This document shows positions 12,087 through 24,682 of a stretch of DNA of 64,000 bases, piece after piece. The translations under genes and the position numbers were made by a program. This DNA is from Gossypium raimondii (lineage: Eukaryota > Streptophyta > Magnoliopsida > Malvales > Malvaceae). The stretch covers positions 60,335,980 to 60,399,979 of the forward strand of contig NC_068575.1 of NCBI RefSeq assembly GCF_025698545.1, read 5' to 3'. Each line of letters opens with the position of its first letter. Positions within the stretch are counted from its first letter, which is position 1. The notes below the pieces were generated by a model. It was not told where the DNA came from. It was given only the letters and a program-made list of their open reading frames with translations, and made no database searches.

Positions 12087-12880
12087 ACATGAAATAGTGA
12101 CACATCATTTATTCATGATATTCCATTCCAGCCAAAGTTCTAACGGGTAGCTAAAGAAAAGGGTCCAAGCGTAACTTGGTATCACAACCCTCCAAACTAT
12201 TGTAGCCAACTTACAGTCTCTCACAACATGAATTGTTGTTTCGACATTCTCCCCACATATAACACAATGAGCATCATCAACCATACCACGCTTCAATCTC
12301 TCCCTATTCGTAAGTAGCCGATTCTTTTAAAACAACCACTAGAATAGTCTTACTCTTTGCGGCGCATTGACTTTACAAGCCATCGAGCCATCAACAGGCG
12401 TAGACATGTTTCTTTTTCCAACAAATTGCTTGTATGTTTTAGAGGAAGAGAAAAGACCAGCAAATGACCATTGCCATATAATCCTGTCTTAGCCTACATC
12501 TTGCGAAGGCGGTAGCACCGCTACAATACAACCAAGAACTGGTCGAGGAAGAAGCGTCTCTAATTGCTGCCAATTCCAACTCTCATCAAATATGATCAAA
12601 TCACAAACTCTGAGTGTTTCGTCAATACATCCTCTATTGATGTGGTGCGTTTGAAGTGGCCCAACATCCTTCACCCAAGGATCATTCCAAAAGTTTTCCG
12701 CCCATCACCAATAGACCACGTGATACCATTGATGACTTCAAGCCACAGAATAATGAGAGATCGCCAAACATATGAACAATTGCTATGAGCAAACATCATT
12801 GGAGTAACTCCCTGCACATTATATTTATTCCGTAGAATCTGAATTCAAATATCTTCTGTATTAGCAACAATGTTAAAGCC

Positions 12881-13302
12881 TAATTAATGGAGGAAAATTT
12901 TATTTCAGTCTTTTAGACTTCGAATACCCAATCATACTTTCTCAATGGGCTGACAATAATTATATTTTATGATAAAAAATCATAAAAACAATATAATTCA
13001 AAACCCTTGGCCCTCTTGATTTGAAAATTGCCTTTCAACTTTTTTTTTTTTACCTCTCAAACAATTTTAATTAAATTTTGGCTACCATCACAAAATATCT
13101 AGCTTCATCCTCATTTAACTCAAATTGGATAATTATAATTTTTAACTTGAGAATAAAAAATCAAATAAATTTAAGTACCTATCAATTTGAAACCAAACTG
13201 AACATAATAAACTTAAACCAAAAAATATATCATTTAAAAATAACACATACATAAATGAATAAATTAAAAAATACATTTATTTATCAATAATTATTAATCT
13301 TG
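12881..13302. other. Intergenic, AT-rich
   Basis: No gene or recognisable repeat was seen between the LINE remnant and the LTR-like block at 13303. Confidence 0.5.
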
Positions 13303-13836
13303 TTATACCCCATTCGTATCAAGACACATGACAGGTCAAGAGGACACCTAAATAGTAAGCCAGTGGTCAATAAGTCAGGAGGTCGTCCACAAACTTCCCT
13401 TCCAAGGTGACTATTCGAGTTCTTAAGCCTTAATTGAGAACATGACGTTGCTGGTCATCAATTACCACGTGGATTCAACTGCTTCATACAATTGAGTCAA
13501 AATAAATGTCAGGATCTACCCCATCATGGATATCCTTATCCCATGAAGACATCTACCCCATGTGTTCCGCAATGATAGTTTAATAGCAAGTTCAACACGT
13601 TAACACTATTTTACACGAGACCCTCGCCTATAAATACCCTTAAGAATGATGAAGAAAAAATCGTCTTTCTAAGATACTAAGCCTACATTCTGCGAACCTA
13701 CCTTTAACTCTCAATCTTTATACTTTCCTCATATTCACTTTTTATAACCTCCATTTATCTGTTCCGACCGAGTGAACTGACTTCCATAATTACTATCACT
13801 CCCTTCTCTACATCTCTCTATTATATCACTGTAACA
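13303..13836 (+). mobile_element. Possible solo LTR or promoter-bearing relic
   Basis: Opens TGTTATACCCCATTCGTAT and can be closed at CACTGTAACA, giving TG...CA ends over about 530 bases. A strong TATA box (TATAAATA, 13629-13636) is followed by a pyrimidine-rich transcribed-like region, as in a plant LTR with U3 and R. The block is clearly less AT-rich than its flanks. I could not find a matching target duplication, so the ends are uncertain and it could instead be an old promoter. Confidence 0.4.
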
Positions 13837-14109
13837 ACAAAGTAAAAATTTTAATCATCTTGTATACTTTATAAATTTATTTTTTCATAGAAAATCATAA
13901 TCATCTTCCGAAATCTGAACTCTCATCTTAAAGAAATTATAATAATAATATAGAGAAATGATGAAAAAATTAAAAAAGAAAAAAGAAAAGGAAAAGACCC
14001 ATAAACGACAGGTGAGTAGGGAAAGGATAGCACATGCCCCCACTAAGTGGGTATTTTATTTTATATTTTTCTTTAGGGAGGGACGTTTAGAAGTTGAAAG
14101 GCTAAAAAT

Positions 14110-14280
14110 AGAGGGGTCTAGCTATTCCTCTCTCCCACCACCCCACGTGACACCGTCACAGAAAGATGAAAGCGAGGGAGTGAGTGACGCACACCACTTT
14201 CTCTCCACGTACCCCCTTCTTCCCCTCACTCTATAATCCACCATTCTTCCGACCCCCACCCCATGCTCCTCTTTTGCCTT
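14110..14280. promoter_or_regulatory. GC-rich island with a G-box
   Basis: Contains CCCCACGTGACACCGTCAC (G-box at 14144-14149), CTCCACGTACC and a pyrimidine-rich stretch around CTCTATAATCC. It looks like a promoter or conserved non-coding block, but no gene follows it. Confidence 0.35.
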
Positions 14281-15339
14281 TCTTTTCCCTTTTAAAATTT
14301 ACAAATAAATATAATAATAGATATTGTATTTATATTTTATTCTTGTATTTTTTCTATATAAATTTAAAATTATTACCTATTTTTATTCTATTTTAGTTTT
14401 TTATTGATCCATTTAACAATAAAAGGCTAATTTAATCAGATTTCTGTAATAGAATGACCTCTCAACTGCATTTTCTTTTTTGTCCTACTATAATAAACCC
14501 TCTATTATTTTTACCTTTTAAATTTTTATAAATCAACCATAATTTACTCGTAATGGAATTTAAATCAATAATATAATGCGTATAACTTTTAAAATTTTAC
14601 CCTTATAACCAACACATTATTCAGTTTTTATCTAAATTTTTAGTAATTATATTATGATTATCCATAAATGGAGTTATATTTAATTTTATATTATGTTCGT
14701 ATCTTCAAACATTTTGGTAAAATTCCATGAGGAGAGTTCGCTGGCCAAAACAAAGATGTTTAACGAGTTCCTTTTATAGAATGAAGAGTAAAACTAAATT
14801 CATCCACCATAAAAGGTGGAATTCTCCTACATTTAATTTTGAAATAAATACTTAAAATATTTAAAAAATTAATAATGGTTTTTCTTCAAACCTAAAATAA
14901 AAATAATAAATTAATACAAATTTGAAAAAGAATTCAAACAATAAACACTTTTAATATTAACTATATTATCATTTTAATCCGTGATTGAATTGATGTTTTA
15001 AATTAATCAAGCATCAACTCTGTTGAAAAATTACCATAAGTTTAAAATTTTAAAACAAAATTCAAATATTAAAAGAATAAAAATGTGTAACAAATATATT
15101 CATAAAATTGATATAAAATCAAAACTAAATTTAGCTGACATAATAAAATTTGTATATTAAAGTTTAAATTTTATTGTATATAAGTTTTAAAATTTTATAT
15201 AAAAAATATTTATTAATTTATAAAATAATTAATTATTTATAATTTCTTAATTGAATCGAAAATCATAAACTCTTACATAATAATATCTTTTTATCCACTA
15301 TTGTCTTCCATGGTAGGCATTCAAAAAAAAAATTCATTT

Positions 15340-15570
15340 GATGAAAACAAAAAATCTTACTGTTACTAACGGACCAGAACGTCTCCTAACCATTAAACCA
15401 TCGACGCAAAAATCTAACCGCAACTTGACGGCGTGGAAGCACGAATAGAGAAAAAAAAGTGAAAGAGAGAGGTGGGGACCCCACCGCACGCGAGGTAGGC
15501 AGATGAACGGCAGGGGATGGGCGCACGTGAGTAATTGCCGCTCACCCCCCGCCTCACGTGCTACACGTAC
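15340..15570. promoter_or_regulatory. GC-rich island with two G-boxes
   Basis: CACGTG at 15524-15529 and 15555-15560, with GTGGGGACCCCAC (15472-15484), a palindrome of the kind bound by TCP factors. The open frame on the minus strand here gives a low-information protein, so I treat the island as regulatory-like and not as coding. Confidence 0.4.
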
Positions 15571-17189
15571 GACACTTATTATCATTGATAAATTTGCCAA
15601 TTTATAATTTTTCACAAATTTTACTCCAAAACGCATCGTATATAATTATAATTAAATCATATTATCCAATACAGTACACACCGAATTGTAGCGTAGGGAG
15701 TAGGGACCCTCTCTCTTTATTGTCTCGTTGAAGTAAAATTTTGTCAAGTGTTCTGTCATGTCACTGTAATAATACATGTAAATGTCATTAAATTATGTAT
15801 CATTTTATTTTGTGAACAAAAATAATATAATTTTTATATTATGGAGGTTGATTTTACTGATTGTTTTTTAATAATGTTACATTTAAGATTCCTGGTTCTT
15901 CTTTTAAATAATTTATTTTAAATTTTAATAATTATAGTTTAACTTTGGTTGTGGTAAAGTAGATTTAATGAAATATTGCAATTTGTGATTTAATAATAGC
16001 GATAATAAATTGTTTGATTTGGATTATTTTAGCTTTAAATACAAAAATTCATGCACCATAAGCAATGGTAGACGCAATTAATAGTTGGGCCCTTTTTTTT
16101 GTCGTATTAAAAGAAAAACGAGAAAGTAATTTTAAACATGGCTCAGAGAGAGTACATTTTCTTTTATTACAAGTACAGTTATAATTATAAATTTAATAAT
16201 TAATAATTATAATATAAAATTAAATTGATAACGCAAATATTCATAATAAATATGGAAGCCCCATGATAAAATGAAATATTCGTTAATAATGAAACTCGAG
16301 GTTAAAATTTTATCAACTATTTTTCGAAGAAAGTGTTACAGAGAGTAATTATTATAGGAAGGTCGATTATATCTTTTTTCATCTATACAATAATGGGAGG
16401 GAAGAAATGATGGATCATATAATTTCAACCGATGTCTTTTAAGCGTTAGATGAGAGTTTTAACCATTACTTCTAATAAGTATATAAATTTTGATATTTTC
16501 ATAATTTAAATTACACATCTTAACTTTTATATTTTATCACAACCATATTATTTTTATAATATTTAGCGTTAACATTTGATACATGAGTATTAAACATAAT
16601 TAATTAATAATTATAATGTGTTCTATTATTTTATATATTTTATATTTATTATATTTTTCAATTACATGTTACCTTGTGAAATTTTAAATTAAATTATAAT
16701 TTTGAAATTTTTAATAGGTATAATATTTATTTTCCTCAAACTAAAAAAATCATTTTAGTTTTTTTGGCTTTTATTTAGCCTTTGAACATTTGGTTATTGT
16801 CAAATTGTCCAAAATTGGATAGAAAAGTTAAAGATTGATGATGTGGATGATTGATGTTGATATGGCATCCACATGTATGTCATATAAGTAATTAATTAAA
16901 ATTTTAATTTTAAAAATATTAAAAATTCAATAATTATAAAGATTACAATTTAAAAATAAAAGGACAATTAAAAATTGTAACAATTTTTAAAAATAAAATA
17001 TATATATTTAAAATTCAGGAAATAAATATAATATATATTTTTAAATTAAAAAAAAAACATGATTTTCCCCCTGCTTCTTTATCGTCACCATTTATATAGT
17101 ACGCCTTTTCAATATTATGAGATATAATTGAAACCCATCTCTTGTTTATTTTATTACGAAAACCGAACATTTTTCTAAAACGAGTAGAT

Positions 17190-17390
17190 ACGTTCGGCCG
17201 GAAGGGAAAAAGAAAGATAAAGAGAAAACGGGATCGCGTAATATCGTGGGATTGGGCCCCACATTATAGCAAGAGTGAGTTGGCCACGTGATTTGGGAGG
17301 CTGAGGAAGGTGTGGTAGTAGGCAAGGCAGACATTTTTAATCACGTGATGCGATGCGGATTCCACGGGGAAACTGACATCTGTCTATTTT
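17190..17390. promoter_or_regulatory. GC-rich island with two G-boxes
   Basis: CACGTG at 17285-17290 and 17342-17347, preceded by GGGATTGGGCCCCAC. No adjacent gene was found. Confidence 0.4.
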
Positions 17391-20300
17391 CGAAAACAAT
17401 TCAAAAAAATAAAATAAAATAAAAAACAGAAAAGCACCTCCAATTATTAATGTCTTGATTAATTAAATAATAAAAAAGCCGTTTTACTATTTTAATTAGT
17501 AATCATAAGTAAAATGAATTATCCAAAGACAAATGTATTAAAAAAAGAAAGGTGGAGGAAAAAAAAAACATTGTTAACTGATCCCTAAACGGATTTCCTA
17601 GCAAAGGAATGTCCATGTTACAGGGAAAACTGTGTGTTATTATTAGCCTTTTCGTTAAAATATGTAATTAAAAGACAACTAAGTAGAGTAAGTGGCCAAA
17701 ATAAAAATAAAAATAAAGACAACCTAAGTACTGTCCGGTTGCGATGTTTGCGCGCTTACTTTTGCTTCTACCATAACTCCTTTTTGTCCTTTAATAAGAT
17801 GACTTCAAGTCAATTGATTCGGATTGTTTTTCTTTTCATAATTAGATTCCGATTTAATTTTTGATTTCTAGTTTTCTCAATTATGTATATATAGTTTATC
17901 GATGTGTATTAAAATTTTAGTATGTATATAAATAGTGGCGGAGTCAGTAATTTTTTGGGTCGAAATTAAGTTATATTTTTATAATAATAAAAATATAATT
18001 TCATCATTTTAATAGTTTATATATTTATAATTTTTAAAAGATTAAATCAAATTTTTATCATTTTTGAAAGTCAATATATAATTTTATCATTACTAATTTA
18101 AAATTTTATAAATTATAAAGGCCTAAATAAAAATTTCTTTATTTTAAGGGGGTTGAGGTGCTACCACTAGGGGTGTTCAAATTTCAGTTAAAATCGAATT
18201 AACCGACCGAATCGATCTAATTCGATCGGAGGTCGGTTAATGATTTTTTGAAAGTTCAATAATCGGTTAATTCAATTCGAAATCGGGTAGTTATCTCAAC
18301 TTAATAATTAATAATACAAATTATATGTAATTGTAATTCGATTAATTCGGTCAAATGTACCTTATCAATTTATTTTTTAAAATATTTATTATACTTGTTT
18401 TAACAAAAAAACCATAAACATATAAAATTCATTTGAACATTAATATTTTTATTTATGAAAAGAAAAAATCTATAATCAATAAACTTGACAATAGTTAATC
18501 TATTAAATAGTAATTAACCGGCGGCACAAAGTTAACTAAAACAAACCTACAAACAACAGATAAGTAATAAATGACAAATCTGTTATGGATTTGAGGTTTG
18601 GCTGATCGGTTGGTTCATGCATCTATTGAAAAAGTATTGGATTGGATTATCACATTCGATATTTTTTAATATAATTGTCCGAATTAATCAATTTAATCAT
18701 TTAAATAAAAATATTCGAAATTTTCACTAATCTAATTTTTTATCTGGATTTTAAATTTCGTTCCTTTTTAACTAAAAAGAAATGCACTTTTAAATTGATA
18801 CCAACCAACAGCCATGTTCCGCCATTGTTACATCTAGGGTTTTTTTTTTTTTTTTCTCAATCCTTATTTAAGTAAATGAAGGATGATTAATAAAACGACG
18901 CATGAAAAAAAAGGAGCAAAAGTGTTAAGTACATGAACCTTATGTGCTGTCTCTTTGTGTTTGGGTCTTTTAATTACTTTCTTCTTTTAAAAAAGTCGTT
19001 TAATTTATGCGGTGTATTATTGGATGCCCCTTAATTTAGTAGGTTGTTGCTCCCCATTCTCATGCAATTAATATTTTATAAGATTTATCTACTAAATTAA
19101 TTTTAATTTTTCCAATTTTTTTTTCTGACCTTTATTTCGTGGTTTAATTTCCTTGAATAATATAATACCAAGATTCCAGTGGTGGGATAATGGATAAGCT
19201 ATAGTATATGTATGCGATTTATCTTTACACATATATATGTTTGTATAAAAGTTACTTGTAATTATTGTTATCTTCGTAGGCAATGATAAGTTTATTTATA
19301 TTAGCTTTTTCTTTCTGCTGAAAATGGAAATTTTCGTTATTTTATTGTGTGCTTAGAGTGCTGGGTTTATTGTATTCATATAAATTTTGACGGATAAACA
19401 ACTTGTGTTTTATTAATTTTTACAATTTTATATATCCATGTCATGTTATAATAAAGTATTGTGATGGTGTTCGTGAAATTGGATTTCGAAATGATAATGA
19501 AGATGATAGATCTCTTGAGATTTGGCTTTTTTATATCTCATTGATGCAATGGATCTCTTAAGATTTTTGTCAGTGTTTTTTTGGTCGACTGAAGTTTGTT
19601 ATGCAGTTTTCGAAAGTTTGATCAATGTAATGCATCTCTGGATTGTTTTTAAATTCTTTCAATTTTTGTTGTTATTATCGGTTTATTTTTCTATTATATT
19701 GCACTTGTTTATAGATAATCGCATTTGTGCATCAATTTATAGCGTTTTATTTATCGTTTTGTACTACGTATCATATTTTTATATTTTAATTCTTATTAAT
19801 CACAATACCTTCTTCAATATATATGTATATTACTCTAGAAAGTGTCACACTCATTATTCTAGTGAAAAAAAATTGATATATTGAAAAAAAATTTATATAT
19901 ATTTTTATAATATTCCACGGGCAATCAAGTGCATTGGCACCCTCGGTTCAAATGGGTTAATTGCCTCACTCTTTTTTTTTAAGATTTATAATTCCATTTA
20001 ATGTTTTTTAATGCAAAATTCATGCTTTCGATCCTTGAAAAAAAAACATATTTTGATCCCCTTGATAGAAAATTCTACCTTCGTCCCTACATAGTTTTTA
20101 TTCACCCACTACCAAAACAAAACATATAAATTTTTCTCTAATTCAAATTAATGATAGTTTTTAAAATTTTATGAAAGTATTAGCGGTAATGTAGTCAGCT
20201 TTGATTGCATCGGCACATTGTTCTAGTAACAAATTGAAACGATTATTTTTTTTATTGGTGTAAATTTCGATCTATACTAGTTACATCAGTTCGTTTCAAC

Positions 20301-21779
20301 TAATTTCAGTTGCACCGACCGACACATGAATAATGTTAATTAAAAAGCAGATATAATTATTATTGAACCAAATTTAATCCTTTTTATTAATCAAAATTAA
20401 AATTTAAACTTTAATTAAGGTAAAAGAGCAATTTTAAAATTTAAGCAAAAATTAATGAATAATAAAAATTATATAACACACAAACTAAAAAAAAAAGGAA
20501 GACAAATTTTCTAAATGCTTCACGAACACAATATTTGATGTATATTTTGTTAAACTTTCATTTTATATATTTAGTATGAGATGATTTATTGTAGATTTTT
20601 TAAAATAATGTTGTGGATTTATCGATTTTTTTTAGTGTGGAATTTTTTTCCCTATCTATTTTAGATTTGTTAAATTTTATTTGTGAAGTTTATTGATGAA
20701 TATTTTATATGGTCAATTGATATTTTTATATTTGAAATTATTCAATCTAATTTATTTGATATATTTAATAATTTATATATTAAATTTATTTTTAAAAAAT
20801 AGATAAATCTTAAATGATACATTGAAACAGACCGATTTCGGTATGTGCCAATTCTAGTAGAAAAATTGTGCATCCATCAGTGTAGTATTTGATTACCTTG
20901 ATTGGTAGTGTTTTCTTTAAGAGAGTAATTTTCATGTGAGATTGTTTTCCTAAACAATGATTTAAGTTATTTTATTTAATTGTATAATGTAAACAAATTT
21001 AAAAAGGAAAAATACTTTTAAAATATTTATCATTCTTAAGGAAATGAGCTTTGAATTATATTCTTTAATTTAGGTGCTGTTTGATAAATTAAAAATTAGG
21101 TATAGAATTTTATAAGTGTTAAGTTTATATTGCAAAACTATTTGTTAGGTTAATAAACATTGTGTATAGAAAAATTTATGTTGTTTGATAATAAAAATAT
21201 TGATATTGAAAATTACTTATTTCATAATTTTAATCTCATTACATTTTATATTATTTTTAATGATTTTCGATTAAAATTACGTATAATAATTTCAATATAT
21301 TCGTTTTAACAAAAATTAGATAAACTATTTTAAATATATTTTTAAAAATAAATTGACATAATCTTGTCAACGTTAGGTCATTAGGTGATAAGTAGCTATC
21401 TATCTACTTATTCTATTCAACACTTCTTTATTGGAAATTTTGAATTAGATGAAAATTTATTAAGACAATCAAATACATTTAAATTTTAAATGTTGATTTT
21501 TTTAATGTATTGAGAATTTTCAATTACTTATTAAATACACTTTTAATTGGTGTCGGATTAACTCGTAAACATATTAAGTGCGTGTATAACATGAATTTTT
21601 TTATTTTTTAAAAATTAACTTATTTATATAACTCAGTTAAAATGTCATTTTATTATTTAATTAATTAAATCGTTTAAATCGAGATCAAAATTATCCAAAT
21701 ATTTTATATTATTAGAGATCAGAGATTAGTGAAAAATAAGGCATTATCACATAAATAAGATTTTTTTTCCCCTTATAAA

Positions 21780-21930
21780 CACATGAAATGAAACGCGGAT
21801 GTGGTCGAGAAAAAATGCACGTGAGTGGAGGGGGTCAACTCACGTGGCCCACCCTATAGCATCTGTGACGACAACCATGAAAATGACCGCGCATCACTTT
21901 TTCACGTTAATTATAACCCTTCTCACGTGC
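21780..21930. promoter_or_regulatory. GC-rich island with three G-boxes
   Basis: CACGTG at 21818-21823, 21841-21846 and 21924-21929 in about 110 bases, with CACGTGGCCCACC in the middle. It lies 4.3 kb upstream of the BIM1 start codon. Confidence 0.4.
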
Positions 21931-22007
21931 ATTGCTCTCCATTTAATTATTAACAGTTAAACTCACCTCACTTTACCTTATCTCTTATTTTTACCCAACT
22001 ATACGTA

Positions 22008-22614
22008 AATTAAAGGTTAAACTCTGCTATTAGTCCCTGTACTTAGTAAAAATTGTGGATATAATCCCTATATTTTTATTTGGTCATTTTTAATCCCTAT
22101 ACTTTTAAAATTTTAAAATTTCAGTCCTCACCAAACAATAGTCGTTAAATTCATTAAGTAAAGTTCTGCTATTTCAAAAATCTAATGTGACAAATATATT
22201 ATCGTATGTGTAATGACATTCATGCACATTTGATTCCTTTTCCATCATTAATGGCAGCCACCTAGTAATTTTTTCAAAAAAAAAATCCAATTAATGATTA
22301 CCAATTGCAATTCGTGTTAAGATTGTAATTTAAAATTTTGAAAAATATAGGGACTTAAAATGATCCAATTAGAGAAAATTGATTAAATTTACAATTGTAT
22401 GTATAGTATAGGACTAATAATTGAATTTAATGAAAATATTTTGACTGCTACTGTTTTGGCCGGGTTTAAAATTTCAAAATTTAAAAAGTAAAAGGACTAA
22501 AATTTATCATTTCAAAACTTATAGGGACTAAATTTGATCAAACAAAAGAATGGGGACTAAGTCCACAACTTCTGCGAAGTACAGGAACCAATAACAAAAT
22601 TTAACCTTTAAATT
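22008..22614. mobile_element. Long-TIR MITE, family 2
   Basis: The left end AATTAAAGGTTAAACTCTGC and right end (TTTAACCTTTAAATT) are inverted copies. The arms continue inward with TTAGTCCCTGTACTT versus AAGTACAGGAACCAA and further TAGTCCCTA-type words. About 600 bases, no coding capacity; a plant inverted-repeat transposon with the common AGTCCCT motif. Confidence 0.75.
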
Positions 22615-24152
22615 ATAAATAATTAAACCATTATAATCAACTAGTAAATACATCATCATACACTTTACAGGTGAGAAATTATTTGTTTTATTAAAAAACA
22701 CATATCGATTATTTTTTTAAGAATAGGTGATGGATCTTTTTAAAATAAATAAAGGATAAACTATAAATATAGTTATATTTGTTTGTCTCGGGTTACATTT
22801 TAGTTATTGAGCCGTTAACAGTGTAACAGTAAGCTGACGTGGTACATTAAATCATAATTTTAAATAAAATTTTAGATTAAATTATATAACTGGTCCCTAT
22901 ATTTTTTCGTTTTGAGCAATTTAATTTTTTCTCTAATTAAGTTAGTGTTGGAATTATCGATTTTATCTTAAGCTTTATGAGTTATTTTAAAATGACCATA
23001 ATATGACATAAAATATACAAAAAATATATAAATACATATTTATTTTTGATAATTGAGGTGGAGAAGAGTGTTGCTTGAAATCCAATTCAAATGATTGTAC
23101 TTACAATATAATACTTTTGTTATTAAATTAGGAGATTATTGACACATGTACATGTATATTTATTTTATAGTTTCGCTTTTATTTTTTTGTCACTATTTAA
23201 TTTATTTATATTATTATAAAATTAATTAATTATATGAATAATAAAGCGAATATAAAAAAAATTACAAAATGTGTAATTTGAAAATTGTTGATTCGACTTT
23301 TTTTTTTTTTTTTTGAATTGATGTTCATTCGATTAACTTAATTGGCCCAGTTTTCTCTTCAGCAATATGTGGTAATCCATCAAAATCAGTCCTGTAATGA
23401 ATTGAAATTATACATTTTGAAAATGAAAAGAAAAAAAGAACCAATAAAATGGGGACGACAAATGAAAATGGTGACGACCTGCCCTAAATCTCTTTTACAC
23501 CACAATTAGTGACAAGACAGCCATTAGACGTACTAACGACTCCCTAAACAACAAGTGCCTTGCATATGGCTTTTTAAAAAAATATATATTAATATAATAT
23601 GTACGCTGCAAGGGTAATATACTAATACGATAAAAGTGTGTCAATTCCTGAACCACCGATGTTAAGATTTTAAATATATGTAAATAAATATTCTTATTTT
23701 TTTATAATTTGAAATTATTTGATTTACTAACCATATGTAATTATATGCACTTTTGATGCACCGAATGCGTATTTAGGGGAGGCTGAAAAGGGTTTCGACT
23801 CTTTTAAAATAGAATTTTTTATTTAAGTTTTAAGATTTTTAAAATTTAAAATTAATATAAATAAAATTACATTTTGACCTCTTAAAATAATAAAATTGAT
23901 TTAATCTTTTAAGATTTTAAAAATATAAGCAATTCAAATGGTGAAATTATATTTTTTCATCGTAAAATTACAATTTAATTTTGATTTTCTTAAACAAAAT
24001 TTTCCGCTTCACCCATGTATGAGATTAGATGTGTCATTCTTGAATATTGAAAACATTTTATTTTGATATATATTGGTTACACCTAAACTTGTTTCAAACT
24101 ATTTCATGCAACTCCTTTGCATTTTCTTTTCTTATATGTTTTAGTTTTGTAT
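22615..24152. other. Intergenic, AT-rich
   Basis: No supportable gene. A slightly GC-richer patch around 23440-23560 has no motif I can interpret. Part of 22770-22920 resembles a single MITE arm. Confidence 0.45.
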
Positions 24153-24682
24153 AGACTTAATGATAATTTTGGCCACTAATGTTTGCATGTTTTGTTAAAA
24201 TGATCTTAATTGTATTTTTAAGCTTTTTTTGCCATCAACCTTTATTTTTTTCAACATGTTTTTTCTAATGATTTAACGAATAAATTCAATGTTTCAATCT
24301 TCCTTTTCTTTCAAAAGGTTTCAATCATTCATATGTTTGTTTATTGAGAAGTTGTTTTACTAAGTTAATTTTTTAGATAATTATGTTTATTTTCTTTAAA
24401 TTAATGATTATTTTTTAATTTAATGTATTATTTATTTATTTTATTATTTCCACATGTAATTATCTTATTGGGTTATCTAAGTAATAAATTACATCTCATC
24501 AAAAATATTCCACATATGAAATTCCATACAACCCGGTTAACTTTTTAATTATACTTTCATTAAATCTATTAGAAAAAGCATGTTGAAAAAAGAACAAAGA
24601 TTGATGAAAAAAATCAAAAATACAATAAGGGCCATTTTAACAAAATATGTAAACGTTAATGATCAAATTTGTCATTAAGCCT
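24153..24682. mobile_element. Long-TIR MITE, family 1, copy 2
   Basis: Left end AGACTTAATGATAATTTTGG and right end (ATCAAATTTGTCATTAAGCC) are inverted. The arms match for more than 100 bases with words such as TTGCATGTTTTGTTAAAATG and AATTGTATTTTTAAGC. The interior shares ATCTTATTGGGTTATCTAAG with the element at 7642-8160, but reversed. Confidence 0.75.

Larger units (their letters stand above)
8890..12880 (-). mobile_element. LINE 3'-end remnant split by a solo LTR
   Basis: A second L1-type LINE on the minus strand. The 5' part (12880 to 12082) encodes the linker after the reverse transcriptase (SNCSYVWRSLIILW at about 12750, then GNGRK-like IGDGRKT), and a zf-RVT finger with DDAHCVICGENVETTIHVV at about 12240. 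After the inserted LTR (9449-12081) coding resumes at 9448 with WLFWNSRNDFIFQQ, followed by RNase H. The RNase H motifs are LNTDDTL, FQIEAQAIYEGL, VVIESDNA and ISRDHNRLAG, so all four acidic positions are represented. One in-frame stop lies at about 9005-9010. Several other stops show that it is dead. Confidence 0.85.
13837..22007. other. Gene desert with GC-rich G-box islands
   Basis: Eight kilobases without supportable coding sequence; the longer open frames here (for example 13958-14236, 15334-15636, 19522-19884) are compositionally simple or resemble nothing I know. Against the AT-rich background stand four short GC-rich islands near 14110-14280, 15340-15570, 17190-17390 and 21780-21930, listed separately. 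A hAT-like start (GGTGCTGTTTGATAA, 21073) suggests one more degenerate MITE at about 21070-21545, which I could not confirm. Confidence 0.5.

Noticed and set aside
13958-14396. Two overlapping open frames of 92 and 70 residues
   Set aside because: Lysine-rich and then proline/phenylalanine-rich low-complexity sequences over a G-box island; no family resemblance.
15334-15636. 100-residue minus-strand frame
   Set aside because: Starts in a GC-rich island; composition follows the island and no homology is evident.
19522-19884. 120-residue open frame on the plus strand
   Set aside because: AT-rich, phenylalanine/leucine/isoleucine-heavy, no conserved pattern, no promoter or splice support; expected by chance in such DNA.
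19920-19975. tRNA-like words near GGTTCAAATGGG
   Set aside because: No acceptor stem or D/anticodon arms can be formed around it.
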